Shown here: in pieces, positions 1-6,265 of the stretch
Layout of the letters: every line of letters starts with the position of its first letter
How positions within the stretch are numbered: position 1 is the stretch's first letter
From: Bacillota bacterium
Lineage (GTDB): Bacteria; Bacillota; Desulfitobacteriia; Desulfitobacteriales; Desulfitobacteriaceae
NCBI GenBank assembly: GCA_023390635.1
Contig: JAEWCM010000167.1
Span: forward strand, 1 to 6,680
Length of the DNA: 6,680 bases
Reading direction: 5' to 3'
Made by a program: the position numbers and the translations under genes
Notes under the pieces: model-generated
The model's input: only the letters and a program-made list of their open reading frames with translations
The model's database searches: none
What the model was told of the DNA's origin: nothing

Positions 1-119
<119 letters not shown>

Positions 120-150
120 AGTTTTATATTCTCTTCCTTTTCAGAAAGTG

Positions 151-206
151 AACTCGCTTTTTTGGATGAGCTGATTTGCTCATTCTTTTTTTACTCTTGA
201 CGAGTT
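151..206 (-). other. rRNA leader secondary structure (nested hairpins)
   Basis: Between the boxA-like element and the 16S start, the transcribed leader can fold. A perfect 6-bp stem with a 6-nt loop is formed by ATGAGC (183-178) and GCTCAT (171-166). An outer 6-bp pairing joins AACTCG (206-201) with CGAGTT (156-151) and encloses the inner hairpin. Such leader helices commonly help pre-16S processing and folding. The main processing stem would need the sequence beyond the 16S 3' end, which lies outside the window. The pairings are seen; the role is inferred. Confidence 0.45.
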
Positions 207-234
207 TCCATTGGTCGTTTTTCTCTTGTTGTTT

Positions 235-249
235 AGTTTTCAAAGATCA
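235..249 (-). promoter_or_regulatory. boxA-like rRNA antitermination element
   Basis: The leader RNA reads TGATCTTTGAAAACT just downstream of promoter P2 and about 115 nt before the 16S start. It closely resembles the conserved Gram-positive rrn leader boxA (TG-TCTTTGAAAACT). In known systems this element recruits NusB/NusE antitermination factors so that RNA polymerase can read through the long untranslated operon. The match and its position are seen; the function is inferred from the family. Confidence 0.7.
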
Positions 250-258
250 AGGAATTTT

Positions 259-287
259 ATTTTACCATCTTGAACTCAAGCCGTCAA
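259..287 (-). promoter_or_regulatory. rrn P2: rRNA operon promoter P2 (proximal)
   Basis: The minus strand has TTGACG (287-282) as -35, a 17-nt spacer and TAAAAT (264-259) as -10. The -10 is preceded by TGG, which gives an extended -10 (TGnTAAAAT). Both hexamers match the housekeeping sigma consensus at five of six positions. It lies 103 bp downstream of P1 and immediately upstream of the boxA-like element. This is the usual tandem arrangement of Firmicutes rRNA operons. The expected start is near 252. Confidence 0.75.
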
Positions 288-361
288 CTAGTTTTTCACT
301 TTTATCTGATTTTATACCAGTTGAAAACCTAGTTTTTACGCCTCGCCCGTGACGCTTGTTT

Positions 362-390
362 ATATTATCATTAGGACAAAAGTCTGTCAA
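362..390 (-). promoter_or_regulatory. rrn P1: rRNA operon promoter P1 (distal) with AT-rich upstream region
   Basis: The minus strand has a perfect -35 TTGACA (390-385), an exact 17-nt spacer and TAATAT (367-362) as -10. An overlapping GATAAT at 15-nt spacing is an alternative reading. Positions 420-391, directly upstream, are nearly all A and T with A and T tracts, as expected of an UP element. Counting from the -10, the start falls near 355, which is a G on the transcribed strand. It is followed by a GC-rich stretch (GTCACGGGCGAGGCG) in otherwise AT-rich DNA. G starts and GC-rich early sequence fit known growth-rate and stringent control of Firmicutes rRNA promoters, but that regulation is inferred. 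Confidence 0.8.
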
Positions 391-531
391 CAATTTTTTC
401 ATATTGTTTAATTATTTTGTCATTTTATTTACCTAGTTAATGATGATTTTGTTTATAGCTAAGCTAACGGCCCGAAAGTTCTCATGCTGCGGATATTCTT
501 TAGTATTTTACGCTTGATCTTAATGTCCTAA
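391..531. other. Non-coding spacer between the hydrolase gene and the rRNA promoters
   Basis: This AT-rich stretch separates the hydrolase stop codon from rrn P1. Bases 391-420 probably act as the UP element of P1. The rest holds no credible ORF. I also see no strong stem followed by a T run that could terminate the hydrolase transcript. The only symmetry noted is a short 11-bp palindrome, TAGCTAAGCTA, at 456-466, which is too weak to call. Confidence 0.6.
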
Positions 532-1194
532 CTAGTGAATTTCTGCAACCACTTCTACACCGTTGTCTTTCATGCTGCAAAGAAGCACCACATTCATCAA
601 ATCAGCATGATGCAATCCTAAATCAAAGGTATCTACCGCATTCATCGGGACGATCACCCTTGAATTTTCATTCTTTTCATTGAAATAAGCTTTCAGGGTG
701 ACGGCAAACTGATAAATACATATATCTGTACAATCCCCGACTACAATAAAATTCTTGATCTGCTGCTTTTCAGCCAGCCATGATTGGAAATCTTCTGCTA
801 AAAATCCATTAGTGGAATTCTTGGTTATCAGTTGATAGGATGCTACTTCTTTCAATTCATCCACCACCTGACTCTCACTGGTTCCTTCTAAACAATGGGA
901 AGGATAGACCCTGAATTCCGGAGCATCTGCGGGGTGACTGTCGGCGAAAACAATGATCGGCAGATCCTTCATCTTTTCCATCAGTTTGGCAACAACGGGG
1001 ATCAGCACTTCCACCCGCTCGCTTTTCAATGCTCCTTCACGGGCAAATCCATTGATCATATCAATCACAATCAAAGCTGTTTCATCCTCATCAAGCTCAT
1101 CAGAATTCAACGGAGATGCTTCTTTCAGCAGATTTGCCATCTCTTTCAGGGTCTGAGTCCCTTTGTTAACAAACTCATCTAAATCAAATTTCAT
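532..1194 (-). CDS. Nicotinamidase-like cysteine hydrolase (isochorismatase superfamily)
   Basis: A 220-residue protein, likely cytoplasmic, with no signal peptide or membrane segment visible. The family hydrolyses amides such as nicotinamide to nicotinate plus ammonia, feeding NAD salvage. The Asp-Lys-Cys catalytic triad is present: Asp45 in VIDMINGF, Lys125 in ITKN and Cys159 in CTDICI. Metal-binding positions typical of nicotinamidases also appear: Asp85 and His87 in ADSH, Glu93, and His100 in PSHCLEGT. These favour nicotinamidase (PncA-like) over isochorismatase, which lacks the metal site. The length fits the family (about 180-220). About 35 N-terminal residues precede the core and form a charged, probably helical extension. 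The gene lies downstream of the hydrogenase terminator, so it is probably transcribed separately. The superfamily is certain; the exact substrate is inferred. Confidence 0.88.
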   Translation of the reverse strand: MKFDLDEFVNKGTQTLKEMANLLKEASPLNSDELDEDETALIVIDMINGFAREGALKSERVEVLIPVVAKLMEKMKDLPIIVFADSHPADAPEFRVYPSHCLEGTSESQVVDELKEVASYQLITKNSTNGFLAEDFQSWLAEKQQIKNFIVVGDCTDICIYQFAVTLKAYFNEKNENSRVIVPMNAVDTFDLGLHHADLMNVVLLCSMKDNGVEVVAEIH

Positions 1195-1200
1195 TGCCAA

Positions 1201-1206
1201 CACCTC
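1201..1206 (-). promoter_or_regulatory. Ribosome binding site of the hydrolase gene
   Basis: GAGGTG lies 6 nt upstream of the ATG at 1194-1192. It decides the start: an in-frame GTG at 1203-1201 would lie inside this site and has no good Shine-Dalgarno of its own. Confidence 0.65.
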
Positions 1207-1232
1207 ATCTCAATTTTTAATCATGCTAATGT

Positions 1233-1261
1233 TTTGTATCCATTGTTCACATATTTTTCAA
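1233..1261 (-). promoter_or_regulatory. Possible promoter of the hydrolase gene
   Basis: The minus strand has TTGAAA (1261-1256) and TACAAA (1238-1233) separated by 17 nt, about 40 bp before the start codon and downstream of the operon terminator. The -35 matches at five of six positions and the -10 at four. A promoter is expected here because the hydrogenase terminator should block read-through. The -10 is weak, so this is a tentative call. Confidence 0.35.
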
Positions 1262-1306
1262 CTTTATTCTAAAATAGTCTTAGTCAATTGTGAAGGGTAA
1301 AAATAT

Positions 1307-1346
1307 AAAATGCAGTCTGTCCTATGACGGACAGAAACTGCATTTT
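1307..1346 (-). terminator. Intrinsic terminator of the hydrogenase operon
   Basis: AAAATGCAGT (1346-1337 read on the minus strand) pairs with ACTGCATTTT (1316-1307). Inside it, CTGTCC (1334-1329) pairs with GGACAG (1322-1317). A 2-nt bulge at 1336-1335 and a 6-nt loop complete a 16-bp stem. On the minus strand the stem runs into TTTTATATTTTTA, a U-rich tail. It begins 14 bp after the hydA stop codon and ends the operon. The A run on the other side could give weak bidirectional activity, but no gene points at it from that side. Confidence 0.9.
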
Positions 1347-1360
1347 ATACTTGCTTGTGC

Positions 1361-3145
1361 TTATCTTAAAAGTTCATTAAATTTACCCCGTTCCACATAA
1401 TGAGTATGCAGAAGATGGTGAGATTTTTCTCCCAGCGGTTCACCCAAATACTCGGCATAAATCTCCTTGATGAAGGGATTTTCATGGGATTTGCGCAAAG
1501 CTTTCCCTTCATCGGAACGATAAATAGCCTGCAACCGTTTCATCCTGACTTCTTGTGTTGTTGGCCGGGGCTGACCTCCTCCACTGATACATCCGCCCGG
1601 ACAACCCATGATTTCTATAAAATGATAAGGCGACTCACCTCGCGCTACTTGATCCATTAATATACGAGCTCCTTTAAATCCGCTGGTTACTGCCACTTTG
1701 ATGGTTATTCCATCTAAAGCCTTGTACTTCTCCAGCGGCTTGTCAATGGTGAGCTCAGCAGTCTTCACCTGTTCAAGGCCGACAATCGGTGTGACATGAA
1801 GATGGGCAAAAGGCAGTTCTCTGCCTGTTATCACTTCATATACCGTTCTCAAGGCAGCCTCCATCACGCCACCAGTAACAGCAAAAATATCTCCGGCACC
1901 ACTTGATAATCCCAACGGATTATCAAACACATCTTCTCCCAAGCTTTTAAAATCTATCCCTGCTTTTCGGATCATTCTGGCTAGTTCTCTGGTTGTAATC
2001 ACTGCATCCACATCTGGATAGCCGTTCACATTCAGTTCCGCTCTGTTGGCCTCAAATTTCTTCGCGGTGCAGGGCATTACAGACACTACAAAAATATCTT
2101 TAGGATCTAGTTCCTTCTTTTCCGCATAATAAGATTTAGCCATTGCCCCTAGCATCATATGGGGAGATTTGCAGCTAGAAAGATGCTCCAGTTTTTTCGG
2201 GAAGGTATGTTCCACATATTTCACCCACCCAGGGCTGCAACTGGTAATCATGGGCAATGCTACTTCCTTGCCGGCAGTCAGTTTCTCTACCCGCTCCAGG
2301 AATTCACTGCCCTCTTCCATAATGGTAAGATCGGCTGCAAAATTGGTATCAAACACATCATCAAATCCCAATTCGCGCAGAGCAGAAACAAGCTTTCCAG
2401 TGACTAATGTTCCTGCTTCGAAACCGAACTCCTCCCCTAAAGCGGCCCTGATGGCCGGAGCCGTTTGCACAATCACCCGCTTATTGGAATCAGCCAAAGC
2501 TTCCCACACTCGTCCGGTTGCATCTTTTTCTTGAAGAGCTCCCACCGGGCATGCTGACACACATTGGCCGCAATACGTACAATTTACCGATGCTAAATCT
2601 AAACTGTCTGCTGTGCCGATCACCGTCTTAAATCCGCGGTTTTGCGCATTGAGAACACCGATTCCCTGTATTTCATTGCAAACCGTTACACAGCGGCGAC
2701 AAAGAATACATTTAGAAGTATCCCGAATAATCGAAGGCGAACTGTGGTCAAAATCATTCCGGAACTGCTCACCCTCAAATCTTGCCTCTCCGCTCTGTAA
2801 TATCTCTCCCAGGCTTTGCAGTTCGCATTTTTGATTGCGTTCACACTTGAGGCAGTCTTTTGGATGATCGGAAAGCATAAGCTCATACAAGTTTTGCCGT
2901 GCCGTTCTGACTCTTTCCGAGTGAGTATGGACCACCATGCCCTCGCGCACCGTTACCATGCAAGAGGCCTGCAATCCTCTGGCACCTTCCACTTCCACGA
3001 CACAAATCCGACAAGACCCGATTCTATGAACTCCTTTTAGGTAACAAAGGTGAGGGATGCGAATATTATTTAATCCAGCCGCTTCAAGAATTGTCGTTCC
3101 CTCCGGAACCGACACTGCTTTGTTGTTAATCGTCAGGTTAACCAT
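1361..3145 (-). CDS. hydA: [FeFe] hydrogenase catalytic subunit HydA/HndD-type
   Basis: A 594-residue cytoplasmic subunit that makes or oxidises H2 at the H-cluster. Modules in order: a plant-type [2Fe-2S] domain (Cys34, 45, 48, 62); a His-ligated [4Fe-4S] site (His94, Cys98, 101, 107); two ferredoxin-type [4Fe-4S] sites (Cys146, 149, 152, 156 and Cys189, 192, 195, 199); then the H domain with motifs TSCSPGW (301-307), MPCTAKKFE (357-365) and EIMGCPGGCISGGGQP (511-526). The C-terminal SHENP and LLHTHY segment is the small-subunit-like tail. Length and domain order match HndD and the HydA of NAD(P)-linked or bifurcating enzymes. The first H motif has Ser304 where many hydrogenases have a second Cys; I recall the same variant in HndD-like enzymes, so I read it as a family trait. 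It starts 2 nt after hydB stops and is the last gene of the operon. No maturation genes (hydE, hydF, hydG) are in the window. Confidence 0.97.
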   Translation of the reverse strand: MVNLTINNKAVSVPEGTTILEAAGLNNIRIPHLCYLKGVHRIGSCRICVVEVEGARGLQASCMVTVREGMVVHTHSERVRTARQNLYELMLSDHPKDCLKCERNQKCELQSLGEILQSGEARFEGEQFRNDFDHSSPSIIRDTSKCILCRRCVTVCNEIQGIGVLNAQNRGFKTVIGTADSLDLASVNCTYCGQCVSACPVGALQEKDATGRVWEALADSNKRVIVQTAPAIRAALGEEFGFEAGTLVTGKLVSALRELGFDDVFDTNFAADLTIMEEGSEFLERVEKLTAGKEVALPMITSCSPGWVKYVEHTFPKKLEHLSSCKSPHMMLGAMAKSYYAEKKELDPKDIFVVSVMPCTAKKFEANRAELNVNGYPDVDAVITTRELARMIRKAGIDFKSLGEDVFDNPLGLSSGAGDIFAVTGGVMEAALRTVYEVITGRELPFAHLHVTPIVGLEQVKTAELTIDKPLEKYKALDGITIKVAVTSGFKGARILMDQVARGESPYHFIEIMGCPGGCISGGGQPRPTTQEVRMKRLQAIYRSDEGKALRKSHENPFIKEIYAEYLGEPLGEKSHHLLHTHYVERGKFNELLR

Positions 3146-3147
3146 CC

Positions 3148-6100
3148 TTATCCCCTCCTATCACATCTCAGGCACCGTCTTGCTTCACAGAGCGCATCAT
3201 GGCCCTCATATCCTGCAGCTACTTCCCGAAAACTATCAAGTCGCAATTCGGGCTCAAGATATTTCATGACAAAACGCTTGTGCTCACGCACTTCCTGATC
3301 ACCCGGTTTAGGGATTTGAATATCCACACCTGTATAGAGTGCTCCCTTGCCGCCTAAATAGCTGTCAATTGCACGGGCCGCTTTTTTACCATCACCAATG
3401 GCAATAATAGCCGTATCTGCTCCTCTTGCAGCATCACCGCCGGCAAACACACCTTCCAATGCCGTCATCAGCGTATCTTTATTCGCTTTTAAACGTCCTT
3501 CTTGTACAGCACCTTGCTTTTCTTCGCCTAAGAAAGTAAAGTCAGCGGACTGGCTTACTGCAGGAATAATCAAATCTGCTTCTAATAAAAACTCAGATCC
3601 TTCGATCGTTTTAGACTTTTTTCGACCATGAGAGTCAAAGCCAACTGTTTTCATTCTTACACATTCCACATGAGTCACGTGGTTATCGCCAATAAAACGG
3701 ATAGGAGATACTAAAGGAATAATCTTTATCCCTTCTTCCTGAGCATCCACAATTTCAGTGGGATCTGCCGGCATGGCCTCCAGATCACGACGATAAAGAA
3801 CACTCACCTCTTTTGCCCCTAAGCGTACTGCCACTCTGGCTGCATCAATAGCCGTATTTCCTCCTCCGATTACCACAACCTTACTGCCGGAATGAATTTC
3901 CCCATTCAAATTAACATCCCGCAAAAAGCTTAACCCGTGGTGTACTCCCGGCAGCTCTTCCCCCGGAATATTCATCTTATTGGACACTTGGGTTCCTGTC
4001 GCCACATAAACTGCATCATGCTTATCCCGAAAGTAAGAGAAAGCCATATCTTTGCCAACTTCAACATTTAAGTGAATATTAACCCCCACTTTTTCAATCA
4101 GAGCAATCTCCTGTTGAATCACCTCTCTGGGGAGCCTATATTCAGGAATGCCGGAAACAAGTACACCTCCGGCCACTCCATGGGCTTCGTATACATCCAC
4201 CTGGTATCCCAGTTTAGCCAAATAATACCCACATGTCAGTCCAGAAGGACCTGCCCCAATTATTCCCACACTCTTGCCGTTAGCTTGAAGAACAGGATCG
4301 ATAATTTCATCAGCCTGCTTCAAAACATGATCCGCCGCATATCGTTTCAAATCAGAAATAGCAATAGCCTCATCCAATTGACCACGCCGGCATTTACTTT
4401 CACAGGGATGAGTGCAGACTCGACCACAGATTGCCGGAAACGGATTGTCTTTGCGAATTAAAGCATATGCCTCATCCAGCCTATCTTCACTAATCAATGC
4501 CAAATATCCGGGCACATTCACATCAGCAGGGCAGGCATTTTCACAGGGAGAAACAAACAGCTCACTGCACACTCCAGCCCGGCAATATTTATCCCGGATA
4601 TGCTCTTCATATTCTGCGCGGAAATTTCTTATCATACTGAGCACCGGATTCGGTGCCGTCTGCCCCAATCCACAAATTGCTGTATTCCTTATCGTCTCGC
4701 CTAGCTCTTCCAGCAGTTCGATGTCGCCTTCTCTACCCTCACCACGGGTAATACGCTCCAATATTTCCAACATTCTTTTCGTACCGACCCGGCAGGGCAG
4801 GCATTTGCCACAAGATTCATCCTGCACAAATTCCATAAAGAAGCGAGCCATATCTACCATGCAGGTATCCTCATCCATGACAATCAAGCCGCCGGAACCC
4901 ATAATGGTACCCTGCTTGGAGAGAGAATCAAAATCCACTGGCACATTCAAATTCTCTTTTGTGATACATCCTCCGGAAGGCCCTCCTGTCTGAGCCGCCT
5001 TAAATGCTTTTTTCCTGGGAATTCCTCCGCCCATTCCAAAAATAATATCTCCCAGAGGCGTTCCCACCGGAACCTCAACAATCCCTGTATTATTCACATC
5101 ACCAGCCAGAGCGAACACTTTCGTTCCCTTATTCCCCGGCGTTCCGTATTGGGCATACCATTCGGCACCTTGCAGCATAATTGCCGGGATATTGGCAAAG
5201 GTCTCCACATTGTTAATAATGGTTGGTTTACCAAAAAGCCCTTTTTCAAATGGAAATGGCGGTTTCTGCCTCGGTTCACCTCTCATGCCCTCAATCGATG
5301 CCATCAAAGCCGTCTCTTCTCCACAGACAAAAGCGCCTGCACCGATTCTGATTTCTAAATCAAATTGAAAATCACTGCCAAACAACGGTGCTCCCAATAA
5401 TTCTGCCTTACGGGCCTGATCAATCGCCTGACTTAAACGCTCGATCGCCAGCGGATATTCGGCCCGGACATAGATAAATCCTTTAGAAGCTCCAATGGCA
5501 TAGCCGCCCACCATCATACCTTCAATTACACTATGAGGATCGCCTTCCAGGAGACTGCGATCCATAAAAGCTCCCGGATCACCCTCATCCGCATTGCAAA
5601 TAATATATTTAACATCCCCCTGCGCCTTGAGGCCGGCTTCCCACTTTATTCCGGTAGGGAAACCGCCGCCGCCTCTGCCGCGCAAGCCGGATTTCTTTAT
5701 TTCATCTACTACATCGGTCTGTGTACGGTTAAGGACCGCCTGCCCAATCGCCAGATAGCCGTCCCGGGCAACATAGGCAGACAAAGAAGAATAATCCATG
5801 CTGCCGCAGTTTCTCAGCGCAACTCTGACCTGATCTTTGAAATAGCTTATATCCTTCATACTGGAGATATGTTTCCCAGTTGTCACATCTACATAGGTTT
5901 TGTCCTCTTTGACTTTCCCATGCAGTAAATGGCTTTCCACGATCGGTGCCATATCCTCAGGAGTTAACCGGGTATACAAGGTTTCTTCCGGCAAAATTAC
6001 CATCACCGGTCCTAAGTCGCAGGTTCCGATACAGCCTGTTTCCAGGACACGAACCGTCTTTTCCAATCCCCTGACATTAAGTTCCTGAATTAGTCGGTTT

Positions 6101-6246
6101 TTAACGACATGGCAATTTGATGAAATACATCCCCCGCCTGAACAAACTAAAATAATATGTTTATAGCTCTTAGATTCTGCCAGATATTCTTCCTTAATTT
6201 TCTTCAGCTCTCCCAATGTGGAGATATTCAGATCTTGACACTCCAT
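3148..6246 (-). CDS. hydB: HydB fused to GltD/NfnB-like FAD-NADP(H) module (NuoF-GltD fusion)
   Basis: A 1032-residue cytoplasmic flavo-Fe-S protein made of two enzymes. Residues 1-110 form a thioredoxin-like [2Fe-2S] domain (Cys35, 40, 72, 76). Residues 115-550 are NuoF-like: FMN/NAD(H) loop GRGGGGFPTG (190-199), NADEGDPGAF (218-227), GEETAL (309-314) and a [4Fe-4S] site (Cys479, 482, 485, 525). His549, Cys555 and Cys560 follow. From about 560 a GltD/NfnB-like module begins: Cys568, 572, 607, 611, 615 and 619; FAD fold GAGPSG (664-669); NADP(H) fold GGGNTAID (794-801) with an Arg pair at 819-820 suited to the NADPH 2'-phosphate; second FAD motif AGGDAARG (935-942); and C-terminal EARRCLRC (1021-1028). 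The two-ferredoxin-cluster tail of typical HydB is missing. No Met occurs between the junction and residue 733, so a separately translated GltD half is unlikely. The ATG at 6246 is chosen for its Shine-Dalgarno; an in-frame ATG at 6276 overlaps hydC. Domains are clear; the coupling of H2, NAD(H) and NADP(H) is inferred. Confidence 0.95.
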   Translation of the reverse strand: MECQDLNISTLGELKKIKEEYLAESKSYKHIILVCSGGGCISSNCHVVKNRLIQELNVRGLEKTVRVLETGCIGTCDLGPVMVILPEETLYTRLTPEDMAPIVESHLLHGKVKEDKTYVDVTTGKHISSMKDISYFKDQVRVALRNCGSMDYSSLSAYVARDGYLAIGQAVLNRTQTDVVDEIKKSGLRGRGGGGFPTGIKWEAGLKAQGDVKYIICNADEGDPGAFMDRSLLEGDPHSVIEGMMVGGYAIGASKGFIYVRAEYPLAIERLSQAIDQARKAELLGAPLFGSDFQFDLEIRIGAGAFVCGEETALMASIEGMRGEPRQKPPFPFEKGLFGKPTIINNVETFANIPAIMLQGAEWYAQYGTPGNKGTKVFALAGDVNNTGIVEVPVGTPLGDIIFGMGGGIPRKKAFKAAQTGGPSGGCITKENLNVPVDFDSLSKQGTIMGSGGLIVMDEDTCMVDMARFFMEFVQDESCGKCLPCRVGTKRMLEILERITRGEGREGDIELLEELGETIRNTAICGLGQTAPNPVLSMIRNFRAEYEEHIRDKYCRAGVCSELFVSPCENACPADVNVPGYLALISEDRLDEAYALIRKDNPFPAICGRVCTHPCESKCRRGQLDEAIAISDLKRYAADHVLKQADEIIDPVLQANGKSVGIIGAGPSGLTCGYYLAKLGYQVDVYEAHGVAGGVLVSGIPEYRLPREVIQQEIALIEKVGVNIHLNVEVGKDMAFSYFRDKHDAVYVATGTQVSNKMNIPGEELPGVHHGLSFLRDVNLNGEIHSGSKVVVIGGGNTAIDAARVAVRLGAKEVSVLYRRDLEAMPADPTEIVDAQEEGIKIIPLVSPIRFIGDNHVTHVECVRMKTVGFDSHGRKKSKTIEGSEFLLEADLIIPAVSQSADFTFLGEEKQGAVQEGRLKANKDTLMTALEGVFAGGDAARGADTAIIAIGDGKKAARAIDSYLGGKGALYTGVDIQIPKPGDQEVREHKRFVMKYLEPELRLDSFREVAAGYEGHDALCEARRCLRCDRRG
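3152..3159 (-). promoter_or_regulatory. hydA ribosome binding site inside the end of hydB
   Basis: AGGAGGGG lies 6 nt before the hydA ATG and overlaps the last codons of hydB (Arg-Arg-Gly-stop). The hydB stop and hydA start are 2 nt apart. This layout favours translational coupling and matched amounts of the two subunits. Confidence 0.85.
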
Positions 6247-6252
6247 TGTGTT

Positions 6253-6260
6253 ACCTCCCT
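6253..6260 (-). promoter_or_regulatory. hydB ribosome binding site (decides the start)
   Basis: AGGGAGGT lies 6 nt before the ATG at 6246-6244, in the 19-nt gap after the hydC stop. It supports this start over the upstream in-frame ATG at 6276-6274, which sits inside hydC and has no comparable site. Confidence 0.85.
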
Positions 6261-6265
6261 GAAAA

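Noticed and set aside
456..466. Palindrome TAGCTAAGCTA as terminator or operator
   Set aside because: Only a 5-bp arm with a 1-nt centre, no T run, and no repeat of it elsewhere in the window.
1201..1203. GTG start of the hydrolase gene
   Set aside because: It overlaps the GAGGTG ribosome binding site that serves the ATG at 1194.
1282..1287. TTGACT as a -35 for the hydrolase gene
   Set aside because: No acceptable -10 occurs at 16-18 nt; the TAGAAT nearby is only 11 nt away.
2686..2886. A 66-codon minus-strand ORF within hydA
   Set aside because: It lies in another frame of the ferredoxin-cluster region of hydA, whose own frame has all cluster cysteines; no motifs of its own.
4412..4993. 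A 193-codon plus-strand ORF
   Set aside because: It lies entirely opposite the NuoF/GltD coding region of hydB, is rich in Ser and Pro as expected for an antisense shadow, and shows no family motifs or ribosome binding site.
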